A stretch of DNA of 64,000 bases from Shewanella sp. 10N.286.48.A6 (GTDB lineage: Bacteria > Pseudomonadota > Gammaproteobacteria > Enterobacterales > Shewanellaceae): positions 24,657 to 88,656 of the forward strand of contig NZ_MCVI01000016.1 of NCBI RefSeq assembly GCF_002873135.1. Reading direction: 5' to 3'. Each line of letters starts with the position of its first letter. Within the stretch, counting starts at the first letter, position 1. Shown one piece after another: positions 18,974 through 28,230 of this stretch. Made by a program: the position numbers and the translations under genes. The notes beneath the pieces are model-generated. The model saw only the letters and a program-made list of their open reading frames with translations, was not told where the DNA came from and ran no database searches.

Positions 18974-20476
18974 ATGACAGCAACACATCCATTGGCCTTA
19001 CCTCTCATCAATATTTATGCAAAAGGCGGTTACACAGTAAAGTTACATATTGGCAGTCAACAAACGGAAGTGAACTTAATTGTTGATTCAGGTAGTAGCA
19101 CATTAGTTGTCGGTCAAGTCGCTTATCACCCCGAAGATGATACAGATTTAACGGCCACCAGTTTTGCTCAGGAAGTGACTTACGGTATCGGTGGTTGGGA
19201 CGGGCCTGTCATAAATACGAATGTCACCATAGGCAATGATACATTTTCATTTACTTTGAATCCGTGTCCTGTAGCAGTGGTGTCTTCGCTGGCACAACGC
19301 AAAACATTTGGCGAAGCCAATGGTATTTTAGGCCTAGCTTACTATCAACTGAATTCAAGCTATGACCTGCATGATTATTTAGTTGAACGTAATGTTTCCC
19401 CGCCAGTTACCTATCCTTGGCCATTTTCAGAAGAGGATTCGGTTTGCCCAAATGATACTCATCACCAAACTGATGAACATCAGCACTTTAGTAGCAATGA
19501 TTTAACCCGCTTTAAGGCTTTTTTAAAAACTCAGCCAGAGCAGGATATTTTGCCGTATTTTACCCAGTTAGAAACTCAAGGATTATGTGCAAACAAGTTC
19601 GCTTTTTACTCTCAGCGATCCAGTGTGCATGTGGCAAGTGCAACGCCATCAAAAGCATCACTTGCTGCAGATCCTTTAAATCAGGGCTGGTTAATTCTTG
19701 GTGGTGGCAAAGAGCAAACACACTTATATCAAGGTCAATTCAAGCACATAAAGGTTGAACATAACGTACACTACAATGTCACCTTAGTTGGGATTAAAGT
19801 GGGTGACTTTGCGCAAATTAATGCCGCCGATCTTAAACCTGAATTTGCCTACTACTTAACCAATGCAATTATCGATACCGGCACTAGCGGTATCATGTTA
19901 ACGGATGTGTTATTCGAGGGGTTAAAGCAGAACTTACACACACTGACTCAAACTGTAGCGGCGTCCAAACCAAACAAACACACTGGCATTCCACAGGATT
20001 TTTTAAGCTTAATTGCGCCTTTTACTGACCTTGCAGCACAAGAAGTGGGAATTGATGCCGAATTACTGGATTTAACGCAGTGGCCAGATATTGAGTTTAT
20101 TTTTGCCGGTCATTCTGAGTGTGATGGTCATGGCGGTGCGCCAGCTTCTCATACTCACTCTCAAACTCAAACTCATACTCAAACCAATAGTCACCAACCA
20201 GAACCCATCACATTAACTTGCAAGCCCCATGATTACTGGCAACTTAATAGTCCTTTACAAGGTAAAGCGTGTTTCAAAATTATTGGCAAGTTACCTCAGT
20301 GGGGTAATCAGTCATTAATTGGCTTACCGCTACTCAACAATTACTACGTTATTTTTGACCGAGAGGAACATAAAACTGGAGTGATTCGTTTTGCAGAGCA
20401 AGTACCCTTTGAATCAAAACTGGTGCAAGGGGCAGCCAAACATCAGCTATCAGTATCAACGGGTGCGGTTAAATGA
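18974..20476 (+). CDS. Cytosolic pepsin-like aspartic protease (shewasin type, family A1)
   Basis: The 500-residue protein has the two-lobed pepsin layout, rare in bacteria. The first catalytic motif is VDSGSSTLVVG (Asp38), the flap YGIGGWDG holds the expected Tyr-Gly-x-Gly, and the second motif is IIDTGTSGIML (Asp301). LIGLPLLNNYYVIFDRE near the C terminus matches pepsin-family ends. No signal peptide or propeptide is visible, consistent with the shewasins described from other Shewanella, which are cytoplasmic. A His/Thr/Gln-rich insertion near residues 392-412 is low-complexity and may bind metal (inference). ATG at 18974 has AGGA upstream. The stop overlaps the GNAT gene by four bases. Confidence 0.87.
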   Translation: MTATHPLALPLINIYAKGGYTVKLHIGSQQTEVNLIVDSGSSTLVVGQVAYHPEDDTDLTATSFAQEVTYGIGGWDGPVINTNVTIGNDTFSFTLNPCPVAVVSSLAQRKTFGEANGILGLAYYQLNSSYDLHDYLVERNVSPPVTYPWPFSEEDSVCPNDTHHQTDEHQHFSSNDLTRFKAFLKTQPEQDILPYFTQLETQGLCANKFAFYSQRSSVHVASATPSKASLAADPLNQGWLILGGGKEQTHLYQGQFKHIKVEHNVHYNVTLVGIKVGDFAQINAADLKPEFAYYLTNAIIDTGTSGIMLTDVLFEGLKQNLHTLTQTVAASKPNKHTGIPQDFLSLIAPFTDLAAQEVGIDAELLDLTQWPDIEFIFAGHSECDGHGGAPASHTHSQTQTHTQTNSHQPEPITLTCKPHDYWQLNSPLQGKACFKIIGKLPQWGNQSLIGLPLLNNYYVIFDREEHKTGVIRFAEQVPFESKLVQGAAKHQLSVSTGAVK

Positions 20477-21039
20477 ATTACAGCTTTAATACTCAGCGCC
20501 TGTCGATGCGATTAATACAGCAAGGCGATTTTGACATATTTGTGCAGCTTTATTCCGACCCTAAGACAATGCGAAAAATATGTGCACCTTTTGAGCCGCA
20601 GCAAATCAAGCAATTTTTCGAAACTGCCATTCAAAATAACCTTACTTCAATAAAACAATCTTGGGTTTGGGTCATCGAACACAATAACCAAGCAATCGGT
20701 TTACAAAGCTTATTCGCACAAAACAATCAATCGAACCACGCTGATATTGGCATTATGTTATTAAGACAATATAACGGTAAATTACTTGCTGAAGAGGCGA
20801 CTGTCGGGTTAATTAACTTTGGTTTTAGCACTGTTAAATTCGAACGAATTTACGCTCAATATGACAGTAGCAATTATGCAACCCATAGAAGTACCCAAAA
20901 ATTGGGGTTTATTATCGAACAGCCAAAAGCTGTTAGCGCAGATAAAAAAAGCACTAAAGATAAAACCCAATACATCAGTAGTTATGTCACCGCAGAAATT
21001 TGGCAGAAATCACTGCCAAATCATATTAATACCTGTTAA
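20473..21039 (+). CDS. GNAT-family N-acetyltransferase (RimJ/RimL type)
   Basis: The 188-residue protein begins with the RimJ-like pattern TQRLSMRLIQQGDFDIFVQL and contains the late helix YATHRSTQKLGFI, typical of GNAT enzymes that acetylate N-terminal or small-molecule amines with acetyl-CoA. Its ATGA start overlaps the protease stop, so the two are translationally coupled. Compared with family members the acetyl-CoA loop is degenerate (the QxxGxG/A region reads LLRQYNGKLLA), so activity is uncertain. It ends 68 bases before the borosin methyltransferase on the same strand, with no clear terminator between. Confidence 0.78.
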   Translation: MNYSFNTQRLSMRLIQQGDFDIFVQLYSDPKTMRKICAPFEPQQIKQFFETAIQNNLTSIKQSWVWVIEHNNQAIGLQSLFAQNNQSNHADIGIMLLRQYNGKLLAEEATVGLINFGFSTVKFERIYAQYDSSNYATHRSTQKLGFIIEQPKAVSADKKSTKDKTQYISSYVTAEIWQKSLPNHINTC

Positions 21040-21107
21040 ATTGTTATCATCAAGGTAACATTGAAGTAACATTAGCTGTAATTATTAAGGCGTGAGAATA
21101 CACTCCA

Positions 21108-21908
21108 ATGAATGGATCTTTAGTTTGCGTAGGGTTAGGAATGACGCTAGGGGCGCATATTTGCCCTATTAGCAAGAGCCATATTGATAAAGCCGACGTG
21201 GTATTTTCTGGTGTCTCTAACGGTATTGTCGAGTTATGGCTTAAAGAAATGCACCCCGATGTCCGAAGCCTACAAGTCTTCTACGATAAAGGAAAGTCTC
21301 GCCACATTACCTATAAACAAATGGTTGATGCCATGCTCGCACAAGTCAGAGCGGGTAAAAAAGTCGTTGGCGCTTTTTACGGCCACCCAGGCGTATTCGC
21401 TCAAGCTCCCCATGTTGCAATCGAACAGGCAAAACAAGAGGGTTTTGATGCCAAGATGATCCCTGGCATTTCTGCTGAAGACTGTTTATATGCGGATTTA
21501 GGCATAGATCCGGGTCGTGTTGGTTGTCAGCATTTTGAAGCAAGTCAATTTATGTTCTATCAACGCAACATTGATGCATCTGCTTACTTAATATTATGGC
21601 AAGTGGGTGTGGCTGGCGATAAGTCTTTACAGCGACTTGAGACAGGACAAGCCCATAAGCAACTGTTAGTTGAACTGTTACTTGAAACTTATCCTGCAGA
21701 CCATTCGGTAATATTATATGAAGCGGCAGTTTTGCCGATTGATAAGGTTCGCCAACAACGCATCCCAGTTAACGAACTAGCCCAAGTTGCTATTCATCAA
21801 CATACCACATTGGTGATCCCGCCTTCAGAAAGTATGAAAGTTAATACCAAATTACAAACCCGACTACTTGAGCTAGAAGCTCAATTAAGTCACCACCAAG
21901 CAAGCTAA
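21108..21908 (+). CDS. Split-borosin peptide backbone alpha-N-methyltransferase (SonM-like)
   Basis: The 266-residue protein has the tetrapyrrole (corrin/porphyrin) methylase fold: N-terminal LVCVGLGMTLGAHICP, the SAM-contact motif FYGHPGVF near residue 95 and IPGISAEDCLYADLG near 138. Tyr59, Arg65 and Tyr69 (FYDKGKSRHITY) have the Y-x5-R-x3-Y spacing of the catalytic triad described for the borosin methyltransferase OphMA. Borosin enzymes methylate backbone amide nitrogens of a ribosomal peptide. In the split type, known from SonM/SonA of S. oneidensis, the substrate is a separate small protein, and a suitable gene lies 48 bases downstream. It is not near cobalamin or haem genes, which argues against a CobA/CbiF-type role. 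Confidence 0.88.
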   Translation: MNGSLVCVGLGMTLGAHICPISKSHIDKADVVFSGVSNGIVELWLKEMHPDVRSLQVFYDKGKSRHITYKQMVDAMLAQVRAGKKVVGAFYGHPGVFAQAPHVAIEQAKQEGFDAKMIPGISAEDCLYADLGIDPGRVGCQHFEASQFMFYQRNIDASAYLILWQVGVAGDKSLQRLETGQAHKQLLVELLLETYPADHSVILYEAAVLPIDKVRQQRIPVNELAQVAIHQHTTLVIPPSESMKVNTKLQTRLLELEAQLSHHQAS

Positions 21909-21956
21909 ATTGTAAATATAAGCTGGATTTACAAGACATCATTTTAAGGAGAAAAC

Positions 21957-22235
21957 ATGTCAAACATTATTCAATTACTCGAGCGTATGGGCCAAGATGC
22001 GGACTTACAAAATCCACTTTCATTAGCGGATGCGATTTCAACATCCAATTTAACTCCTGAGTTAAAACAGGCATTATCAAGTAATGACATCACTAGCTTA
22101 GAAAAGCAGCTTGATATTTGCCCTGATATTGTTTGCATGATGCTTCCTGCAGAAGGTGAAAAACCAGCAGAGGATGAAAAACCTGCTGATGAAAGCCAGC
22201 CTGAAGATAAAGATAACGACCCCTCAAATACTTAA
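21957..22235 (+). CDS. Borosin precursor peptide (SonA-like), with long acidic C-terminal tail
   Basis: The 92-residue product has a strong ribosome site (AAGGAG). Residues 1-50 (LLERMGQDADLQ, then two further helices rich in Leu/Ser) look like the helical borosin-binding/leader domain. Residues 52-63, DICPDIVCMMLP, are a short hydrophobic stretch and the most likely methylated core. After it comes an unusual Glu/Lys/Pro/Ala tail in which PAEGEKPAEDEKPADE repeats a seven-residue unit, ending in an acidic Asp/Asn tract. Assignment rests on position directly after the methyltransferase and on the leader pattern; which residues are methylated and whether the tail is removed cannot be seen. No dedicated exporter gene is adjacent. 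Confidence 0.82.
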   Translation: MSNIIQLLERMGQDADLQNPLSLADAISTSNLTPELKQALSSNDITSLEKQLDICPDIVCMMLPAEGEKPAEDEKPADESQPEDKDNDPSNT

Positions 22236-22266
22236 CTATTTACATAGATAACTGGCGAAAATAAAA

Positions 22267-24003
22267 ATGGATCTAAAGTTGATGAAAAAGTTTGTTTTTA
22301 TTTTCGCACTATTTATTTCAACATCGCTAAACGCAAATTACATCGATGATTTGTTAGTTAAGGCTGATAATCTTCGTAGTAGCCACCCAGAAACGTTTCA
22401 GACAATATTATCAGAACTAGAACAAGCACAGCTGTCTCAGCAACAACAAGGGCATTACCACTACCTGCTGGCTTATCAAAAATCATTTAAAGGTGACTTT
22501 AAAGGCGCGATAGCGCTCTATACCGATATTGTTGATAACGATCAAACATCCACGTCGATTAGATTTCGGGCAACGATATCACTGGTTAACATCTATGCTA
22601 TATCGAAAGATTGGAATCAAGGCCTAAAGCATCTGCTCATTAGCCAAAGCTTATTGCCCGATATTGTAGATAACGAAAATAAACAACGTGGATTACTCAT
22701 CAATGCCATTTTTTATAATCAAATTGGTCAATATGAGCTAGGTGAAGAATATGCCAGTAAGCTATCTGATTACGTCACAAAAGGCCGTAATCACTGCATG
22801 GCGGCGCAGCTTTCGTTAGAGGCTAAATCCAAACTCAATCTGATTGAGTACGATAGTCCGCTTTTTAATGATGGCATTGAGTCTTGCGAGCAGGCTCAAG
22901 AGCCTGTAGTGCTGAGTGGGATTTATACCTCTAAGGCTTCGCTATTAATAAAAACAAATCTACACCAACAAGCGTTAGCACTGTTACTGCAACATCAATC
23001 GATGATTGAGCAAACCCAGTACACCCCCATTTTATCTTATTTCTATAGCTTCCTTGCTCAAGCCTATTTCGGCTTAGGTGAAAACCAGCAGGCTAAAGAA
23101 ATGGCTCTTAAGACACTGGCTTATACAGAAACTTTAGGCAGTTCAGAACCAGAAGTGATTGCTAATAAAATATTGTATAGCCTTGCTGAACAAGCGAATA
23201 ACCCCATTGAGGCGCTTAAATATTATCAACAATTTGCCGAAGCGGATAAGGCTTACTTGAATGATATAAAAGCCAAACACTTAGCTTTTCAACTCGCAAA
23301 ACATCGAGCTGCTGAGCAACAAAATAATATTGAGTTTTTACGCCAACAAAACAATTTATTATTGCTAAAACAAAAGATTGATACCGTTGAATCAGAAAAT
23401 AACCGTCTATTTATCGCACTGCTTATTTTGTGTGTCACCGTATTACTTGGAATGATTTTTAGAACCAAATCGACGCAAAAGAAACTGCGCCATCTAGCGC
23501 AAAATGATGGCCTAACCGGATTGTTTAATCGTCGCTATTTTACTCAAAAAGCCATTGTTGCGATTGCTCGGTGTAATAACCTCAAGCAGTCAGGCAGCTG
23601 TATATTGTTTGACTTAGACAGGTTCAAAAACATCAATGACAGTTATGGCCATAAAACTGGGGACTGGGTATTAAAAATGGTCGCTTCAGAGTGCAAAGAA
23701 ATAGTCCGTAATAAAGATATTTTTGCCCGTGTTGGCGGTGAAGAGTTTTGTTTGTTTTTGCCCAACTGCAGCATAAGCGATGCATTAGTCATAGCTGAAA
23801 CCTACCGAGCCAAACTTAATGCAATCATCACTGATGAAACAGGGTTTAATTTTGAGATAAGTGGCAGCTTTGGGGTGAGTGACTTCAGCACTTCTGGTAC
23901 ATCATTAGATAAACTGATTGCTGATGCTGACCATGCCATGTATCAAGCTAAGAAATCTGGCCGAAACAAAGTTTGTGCATCAACTGAAACTTATGCTGAT
24001 TAA
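22267..24003 (+). CDS. Periplasmic-TPR sensor diguanylate cyclase (GGDEF)
   Basis: The 578-residue protein has a signal peptide (KKFVFIFALFISTSLNA), a large helical region with TPR-like repeats to about residue 370, and one membrane helix (LFIALLILCVTVLLGMIF). A C-terminal GGDEF domain follows: NDGLTGLFNRRYF, FDLDRFKNINDSYGH and the active signature GGEEF. The inhibitory I-site RNKD lies five residues before GGEEF, so it should make cyclic-di-GMP and be product-inhibited. It starts 31 bases after the borosin precursor with no terminator between, so co-transcription is possible. ATG at 22267 lacks a good ribosome site; Met6 is an alternative. Confidence 0.9.
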   Translation: MDLKLMKKFVFIFALFISTSLNANYIDDLLVKADNLRSSHPETFQTILSELEQAQLSQQQQGHYHYLLAYQKSFKGDFKGAIALYTDIVDNDQTSTSIRFRATISLVNIYAISKDWNQGLKHLLISQSLLPDIVDNENKQRGLLINAIFYNQIGQYELGEEYASKLSDYVTKGRNHCMAAQLSLEAKSKLNLIEYDSPLFNDGIESCEQAQEPVVLSGIYTSKASLLIKTNLHQQALALLLQHQSMIEQTQYTPILSYFYSFLAQAYFGLGENQQAKEMALKTLAYTETLGSSEPEVIANKILYSLAEQANNPIEALKYYQQFAEADKAYLNDIKAKHLAFQLAKHRAAEQQNNIEFLRQQNNLLLLKQKIDTVESENNRLFIALLILCVTVLLGMIFRTKSTQKKLRHLAQNDGLTGLFNRRYFTQKAIVAIARCNNLKQSGSCILFDLDRFKNINDSYGHKTGDWVLKMVASECKEIVRNKDIFARVGGEEFCLFLPNCSISDALVIAETYRAKLNAIITDETGFNFEISGSFGVSDFSTSGTSLDKLIADADHAMYQAKKSGRNKVCASTETYAD

Positions 24004-24052
24004 TCTAGGCATCAATAAAGCCACCTTGGTCATTTAAAGCGAGGCAGTTATC

Positions 24053-24096
24053 AAAAAGCCTAACTACTATATACTCAAGGTGTAGTTAGGCTTTTT
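24053..24096. terminator. Bidirectional terminator between the GGDEF gene and xthA
   Basis: AAAAAGCCTAACTAC pairs perfectly over 15 bases with GTAGTTAGGCTTTTT, with T/A runs on both sides, between convergent genes. Confidence 0.92.
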
Positions 24097-24148
24097 AGGA
24101 CAAGACATAGGAATGCCAACCTTAAGGTTTTACATTCGCATCAGAAAA

Positions 24149-24958
24149 CTAGTCTGAAAAAGTACTCCAAATCGGGGCGTGATCTGATGGTTTTTCAATA
24201 GCGCGTAAATCGTAATCTACGTCTGATTCAGTCAGCCTTGGCAACATAGATTTGGTCACCATCACCACATCAATACGTAAACCGCGGTTATCCACAAAGC
24301 CCTTACTGCGATAATCAAACCAAGAATAACGCTCAGTGCGATCTGGGTGTAATTCACGGAAACTATCAACAAAGCCCCAGTCTTTTAATGTCGCTAACCA
24401 TTCACGTTCTTCAGGTTGAAAACTGCACTTACCGCTTTTAAGCCAACGCTTGGCGTTCACTTCACCAATACCAATATCTAAATCAATCGGTGAAATATTA
24501 ATATCACCAATAATCGCGATATCTTCATCTGGGGTGTGGTTATCGGCAAGGTGTTGCATTAAGTCTTGGTAGAATTTGCGTTTAGCAGGGTATTTAGTCT
24601 CATGGCTGATGTTCTCCCCTTGTGGGAAATAGCCATTTATCACCGTTAGAATACGGCCATTAGCTTGAGTAAACTTACCCATGATCATCCGGCGCTGTGC
24701 ATCTTCTGCATCGCTACTAAAACCTTTAATGACTTCAACAGGTTCAGCTTTTGACAGCATAGCCACACCGTAATGGGCTTTACCACCGTGATAATGTACG
24801 TGATAACCCATTGCTTCAACGTCAGCGACTGGAAATGCTTCATCGTGGACTTTGGTTTCTTGCAGGCCAATAACATCAGGCTGGTGGCTGTCGATTAACG
24901 CTTGCAGCTGATGCAAACGTGCTCGAATACCATTAATGTTAAATGAGACTATTTTCAT
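24149..24958 (-). CDS. xthA: Exodeoxyribonuclease III XthA
   Basis: The 269-residue enzyme is a 3'-5' exonuclease and AP endonuclease of base-excision repair. It begins [18 protein letters not shown] (metal-binding Asn), then has GLQETKVHDEAFP (catalytic Glu) and IIGDINISPIDLDIG (Asp/Asn). The C-terminal motif RIDVVMVTKSMLP ... KPSDHAPIWSTF holds the catalytic Asp-His. Length matches E. coli XthA (268). Its ATG overlaps the yciI stop by one base (TAATG), so xthA follows yciI in one transcript. Confidence 0.96.
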   Translation of the reverse strand: MKIVSFNINGIRARLHQLQALIDSHQPDVIGLQETKVHDEAFPVADVEAMGYHVHYHGGKAHYGVAMLSKAEPVEVIKGFSSDAEDAQRRMIMGKFTQANGRILTVINGYFPQGENISHETKYPAKRKFYQDLMQHLADNHTPDEDIAIIGDINISPIDLDIGIGEVNAKRWLKSGKCSFQPEEREWLATLKDWGFVDSFRELHPDRTERYSWFDYRSKGFVDNRGLRIDVVMVTKSMLPRLTESDVDYDLRAIEKPSDHAPIWSTFSD

Positions 24959-25257
24959 TAAACCAGTACTCTTTTAAATGGCTTAACGATAACTTTTTCA
25001 TAAACGCCCGCTGCAATATACGGGTCTTCATCTGCCCAAGCTTGTGCAGCGACTAATGACTCAAAATCAGCAACTACTAAAGAACCGGTAAAGCCTGCTT
25101 CACCAGGATTTTCGTTATCAATAGCAGGATGAGGGCCTGCAACAAGCAAACGACCTTCGCCAGCCAATGCTTCTAGGCGCGCTAAATGAGCAGGGCGGAC
25201 AGCCATGCGCTTTTCTAAACTGTTTTCAACATCTTGTGACGAAATCATGTACCACAT
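24958..25257 (-). CDS. yciI: YciI family protein
   Basis: The 99-residue ferredoxin-like protein matches YciI (E. coli 98 residues): [40 protein letters not shown], and [21 protein letters not shown]. The family has a conserved His/Asp pair and resembles muconolactone isomerase, but its cellular reaction is unknown. AAGGAAACTTACTT precedes the ATG at 25257. It sits between yciB and xthA, in the conserved yciB-yciI neighbourhood downstream of the trp operon. Confidence 0.93.
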   Translation of the reverse strand: MWYMISSQDVENSLEKRMAVRPAHLARLEALAGEGRLLVAGPHPAIDNENPGEAGFTGSLVVADFESLVAAQAWADEDPYIAAGVYEKVIVKPFKRVLV

Positions 25258-25275
25258 AAGTAAGTTTCCTTAAGT

Positions 25276-25821
25276 TTATTTTGCTTGTTCAGACTCATCA
25301 TGTTCCATATGTTTATACAGATACACAACGGTAATAACAGTATTGACCAGTGTTAATGCACTTAAGCCAAAGACTTTAAAGTTGACCCAGGTTTCTAGCG
25401 GCAAACTGAAGGCAACATAGATATTAGCCAAACCACAGGCAACAAAGAAGGTAACCCAATACCAAGTGACGTTGGCCCAAATGTTGTCAGCACACTTCAT
25501 TTCTTTGCCAAGCATGCTTTTTAAAATTGGCTTGCCAATTAACTGGCTGACAAGTAATGCGATGGCGAAGAAGGCATAGACTATGGTGACTTTCCATTTA
25601 ATGAATGCGTCATCATGGAACACTAAGGTTAAGGTGCCGAAAAAGGTCACCATGGCAAAGGTGATTAAATGCATTTTTTCGACTTGTTTATAGAGCAAAT
25701 AAGTCACGATAAGCTGCACGGCTGTGGCAGCAATTAGCGCACCTGTTGCAGTATAAATATCATAAAATTTATAGACGGTAAAAAAGATAACCAATGGCAG
25801 AAAATCAAGCAGTTGTTTCAT
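25276..25821 (-). CDS. yciB: Inner-membrane septation protein YciB (IspZ)
   Basis: The 181-residue protein has five to six hydrophobic helices starting at once with [19 protein letters not shown], the invariant YciB N terminus. The open frame runs 70 codons further upstream, but those residues are not membrane-like and the family start is at 25821. YciB interacts with elongation and division complexes and affects envelope integrity in enterobacteria. It ends [12 protein letters not shown] and is 18 bases before yciI. Confidence 0.93.
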   Translation of the reverse strand: MKQLLDFLPLVIFFTVYKFYDIYTATGALIAATAVQLIVTYLLYKQVEKMHLITFAMVTFFGTLTLVFHDDAFIKWKVTIVYAFFAIALLVSQLIGKPILKSMLGKEMKCADNIWANVTWYWVTFFVACGLANIYVAFSLPLETWVNFKVFGLSALTLVNTVITVVYLYKHMEHDESEQAK

Positions 25822-26017
25822 TAGATGCAATAACCTAAAAGTAAGTGTTAGCAGTCCGTTTGCTAAAGGAAAATAATGGCTCAAAGTGTAGCAGTTACCG
25901 CAGCTGATCTGAAGTTGATTCGCCGTCGTTCGGCTGAACTTGGGGAAATTTTGATAAGTTTTTATTGATCGTTGAGGATCGGTATTGGCGCTGTGTATGT
26001 TTGGCCCCATTAATATA

Positions 26018-26052
26018 AAAAAATGCCGCAATCCTATTGGATTACGGCATAT
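26018..26052 (-). terminator. Terminator of the trp operon
   Basis: ATGCCGTAATCC pairs with GGATTGCGGCAT on the minus strand (one mismatch), followed by T7, about 65 bases after trpA. Confidence 0.88.
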
Positions 26053-26116
26053 TTAGTTTCAATGTTTTGCTTTAATTAACGTCAGCTTATGTCCGTTGAC
26101 TTGTAAGCTTACTCAA

Positions 26117-26941
26117 TTAGCCCTTATGCGTCGCCGCTTTCATATTACGGGTAAATTCAGCTAACTGTTGTAGCAATGCCGCTTCATCGTGCTGGTTTCG
26201 CTCAATGATTTTCACTACAGCAGAACCTGAAATTGCGCCAGCAGCGCCAGCGTTAATAGCTTCACTGACTTGGCTTGGCTCAGCAATACCAAAACCTAAT
26301 AATGGTGGCGGTGCATTATATTCAGCCAGTTTAGCGAGTATTTGATCAATGGGCTGGCCAGCTTTTGACTCTGTTCCTGTTACCCCAGCACGAGATAACA
26401 AATAGGTATAGCCTTGACCTTCAACGCTGACCATTTTTAAGGTGTCGCTATCAGCATTAGGCGGGGCGATAAAAATTGGCGAGATCCCGTGTTTTTTAGC
26501 AGCTTCACTAAAGGGAGCTGACTCTTCAACGGGCACGTCCGCAATTAGCACAGAATCAACACCGGCTTGTTGCACTTTGCTATAAAACGCATCAATGCCA
26601 TTAGTAAACACAAGGTTTGCGTATAACAATAAGCCAATAGGCATATCTGGGTATAACTCACGCACTTGGGTGAGCAGCGCAAAGCAATCAGCCACTGTGG
26701 TGCCAGAGTCTAGGGCACGTAAGTTTGCGCCTTGGATCACAGGGCCATCTGCTAATGGATCTGAAAACGGAAAGCCTAACTCTAATGCGTCAGCGCCGTT
26801 ATCCACTAGGGTTTTAATGATGTTAAGTGATACTTCAACCGATGGATCGCCTAAGGTCACAAAAGGCACAAAAGCGCCTTGTTTTTTAGCGGCTAATTCA
26901 GCGAAAGCAGCTTGATAACGATTGGTATTAATTACAGACAT
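26117..26941 (-). CDS. trpA: Tryptophan synthase alpha subunit TrpA
   Basis: TrpA cleaves indole-3-glycerol phosphate to indole, which is channelled to TrpB. The TIM barrel contains [13 protein letters not shown] (catalytic Glu/Asp region), [19 protein letters not shown] with the catalytic Asp, and the phosphate loop [12 protein letters not shown]. The start at 26941 ([10 protein letters not shown]) follows AAGGAAATCAAC; an in-frame ATG twelve codons upstream lies inside the trpB junction and is unlikely. Product of 274 residues, close to E. coli (268). Confidence 0.96.
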   Translation of the reverse strand: MSVINTNRYQAAFAELAAKKQGAFVPFVTLGDPSVEVSLNIIKTLVDNGADALELGFPFSDPLADGPVIQGANLRALDSGTTVADCFALLTQVRELYPDMPIGLLLYANLVFTNGIDAFYSKVQQAGVDSVLIADVPVEESAPFSEAAKKHGISPIFIAPPNADSDTLKMVSVEGQGYTYLLSRAGVTGTESKAGQPIDQILAKLAEYNAPPPLLGFGIAEPSQVSEAINAGAAGAISGSAVVKIIERNQHDEAALLQQLAEFTRNMKAATHKG

Positions 26942-26951
26942 GTTGATTTCC

Positions 26952-28157
26952 TTATTTCGCAGCATCAGCTGAAGCACGTTGTTCTAGAATGTCAGAGACG
27001 GTGAAAATATCTTTATCACCACGGCCCGAAAGGTTAACCACTAAAATGGTTTCTTTGGTTGCCTCTTTTGCTAATCGTACGGCATAAGCGATCGCGTGAG
27101 CTGACTCTAATGCTGGGATAATCCCTTCAGTGCGAGCCAATAACTGGAAACACTCTAAGGCTTCATCATCGGTTGCTGACTCATATCGAGCGCGGCCAAT
27201 TGAATTTAAATAAGCATGCTGTGGACCAACAGATGGGAAATCAAGACCTGCTGACACTGAGTATGATTCTTCAATTTGGCCATCGCTATTTTGCATTAGC
27301 GGCGCTTTCATCCCAAAGAAAATACCAGTTTTACCGTGCTTTAACGGCGCGCCGTGCATTGGGGTATCAATGCCTTTACCTGCCGGCTCAACGCCAATAA
27401 GCTCAACGTCTTTTTCATCAATAAAGTCAGCGAACATGCCAATGGCGTTTGAACCTCCACCGACACAGGCAATCACCGCATCTGGTAAACGGCCTTCTTT
27501 TTTAAGAATTTGCTGTTTAGTTTCTTCACCAATCATGCGCTGAAATTCACGTACAATTGTCGGAAATGGATGCGGCCCAGCAGCTGTGCCTAATAAGTAA
27601 TGTGCTTTGTCATAACTTGCAGACCAGTCACGCATGGCTTCATTACAAGCATCTTTAAGGGTACCTGAGCCTGAGGTGACAGGGATAACTTCAGCGCCCA
27701 TTAACTTCATTCTAAATACGTTAGGTGATTGACGCTCAACGTCTTTAGCTCCCATGTAAACTTTACATTTAAGCCCTAATAACGCACAGGCTAATGCCGA
27801 TGCAACGCCATGTTGGCCTGCTCCGGTTTCTGCAATAATTTCTTTTTTACCCATACGTTTTGCCAGTAATGCCTGACCTAATACTTGGTTAGTTTTATGG
27901 GCGCCGCCGTGGAGTAAGTCTTCACGCTTTAGGTAAATTTTTACCATTGGGTTAGGGCTTAAATTACGGGTTAATGTCAGCGCGGTTGGGCGGCCAGCGT
28001 AGTTTTTCAGTAAATCAGTAAACTCTTTTTGAAACTCAGGATCTTCTTGAGCATCAACAAAGGCAGTTTCTAGTTGCTTAAGAGCAGGGACTAGAATTTG
28101 TGGCACATACATGCCGCCATATTCACCAAAATAAGGGTCTAACTTAAGCTTTGTCAT
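26952..28157 (-). CDS. trpB: Tryptophan synthase beta subunit TrpB
   Basis: The 401-residue PLP enzyme joins indole and serine to make tryptophan. The PLP lysine is in the motif [20 protein letters not shown] (Lys near residue 88). [17 protein letters not shown] and the glycine-rich phosphate loop [12 protein letters not shown] follow. AAGGAATACCC precedes the ATG. It is the fifth gene of the operon and ten bases before trpA. Confidence 0.97.
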   Translation of the reverse strand: MTKLKLDPYFGEYGGMYVPQILVPALKQLETAFVDAQEDPEFQKEFTDLLKNYAGRPTALTLTRNLSPNPMVKIYLKREDLLHGGAHKTNQVLGQALLAKRMGKKEIIAETGAGQHGVASALACALLGLKCKVYMGAKDVERQSPNVFRMKLMGAEVIPVTSGSGTLKDACNEAMRDWSASYDKAHYLLGTAAGPHPFPTIVREFQRMIGEETKQQILKKEGRLPDAVIACVGGGSNAIGMFADFIDEKDVELIGVEPAGKGIDTPMHGAPLKHGKTGIFFGMKAPLMQNSDGQIEESYSVSAGLDFPSVGPQHAYLNSIGRARYESATDDEALECFQLLARTEGIIPALESAHAIAYAVRLAKEATKETILVVNLSGRGDKDIFTVSDILEQRASADAAK

Positions 28158-28230
28158 GGGTATTCCTTAATGATTCTGTTTAATTTTGTTGTTTAGCAGG
28201 CGCTTTGCCATTCAGTCTTGCCTAATGGCA

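Noticed and set aside
21108..21908. Annotation as cobalamin/sirohaem methyltransferase
   Set aside because: The fold fits, but there are no tetrapyrrole genes nearby and the Y-x5-R-x3-Y pattern plus adjacent precursor favour a borosin enzyme.
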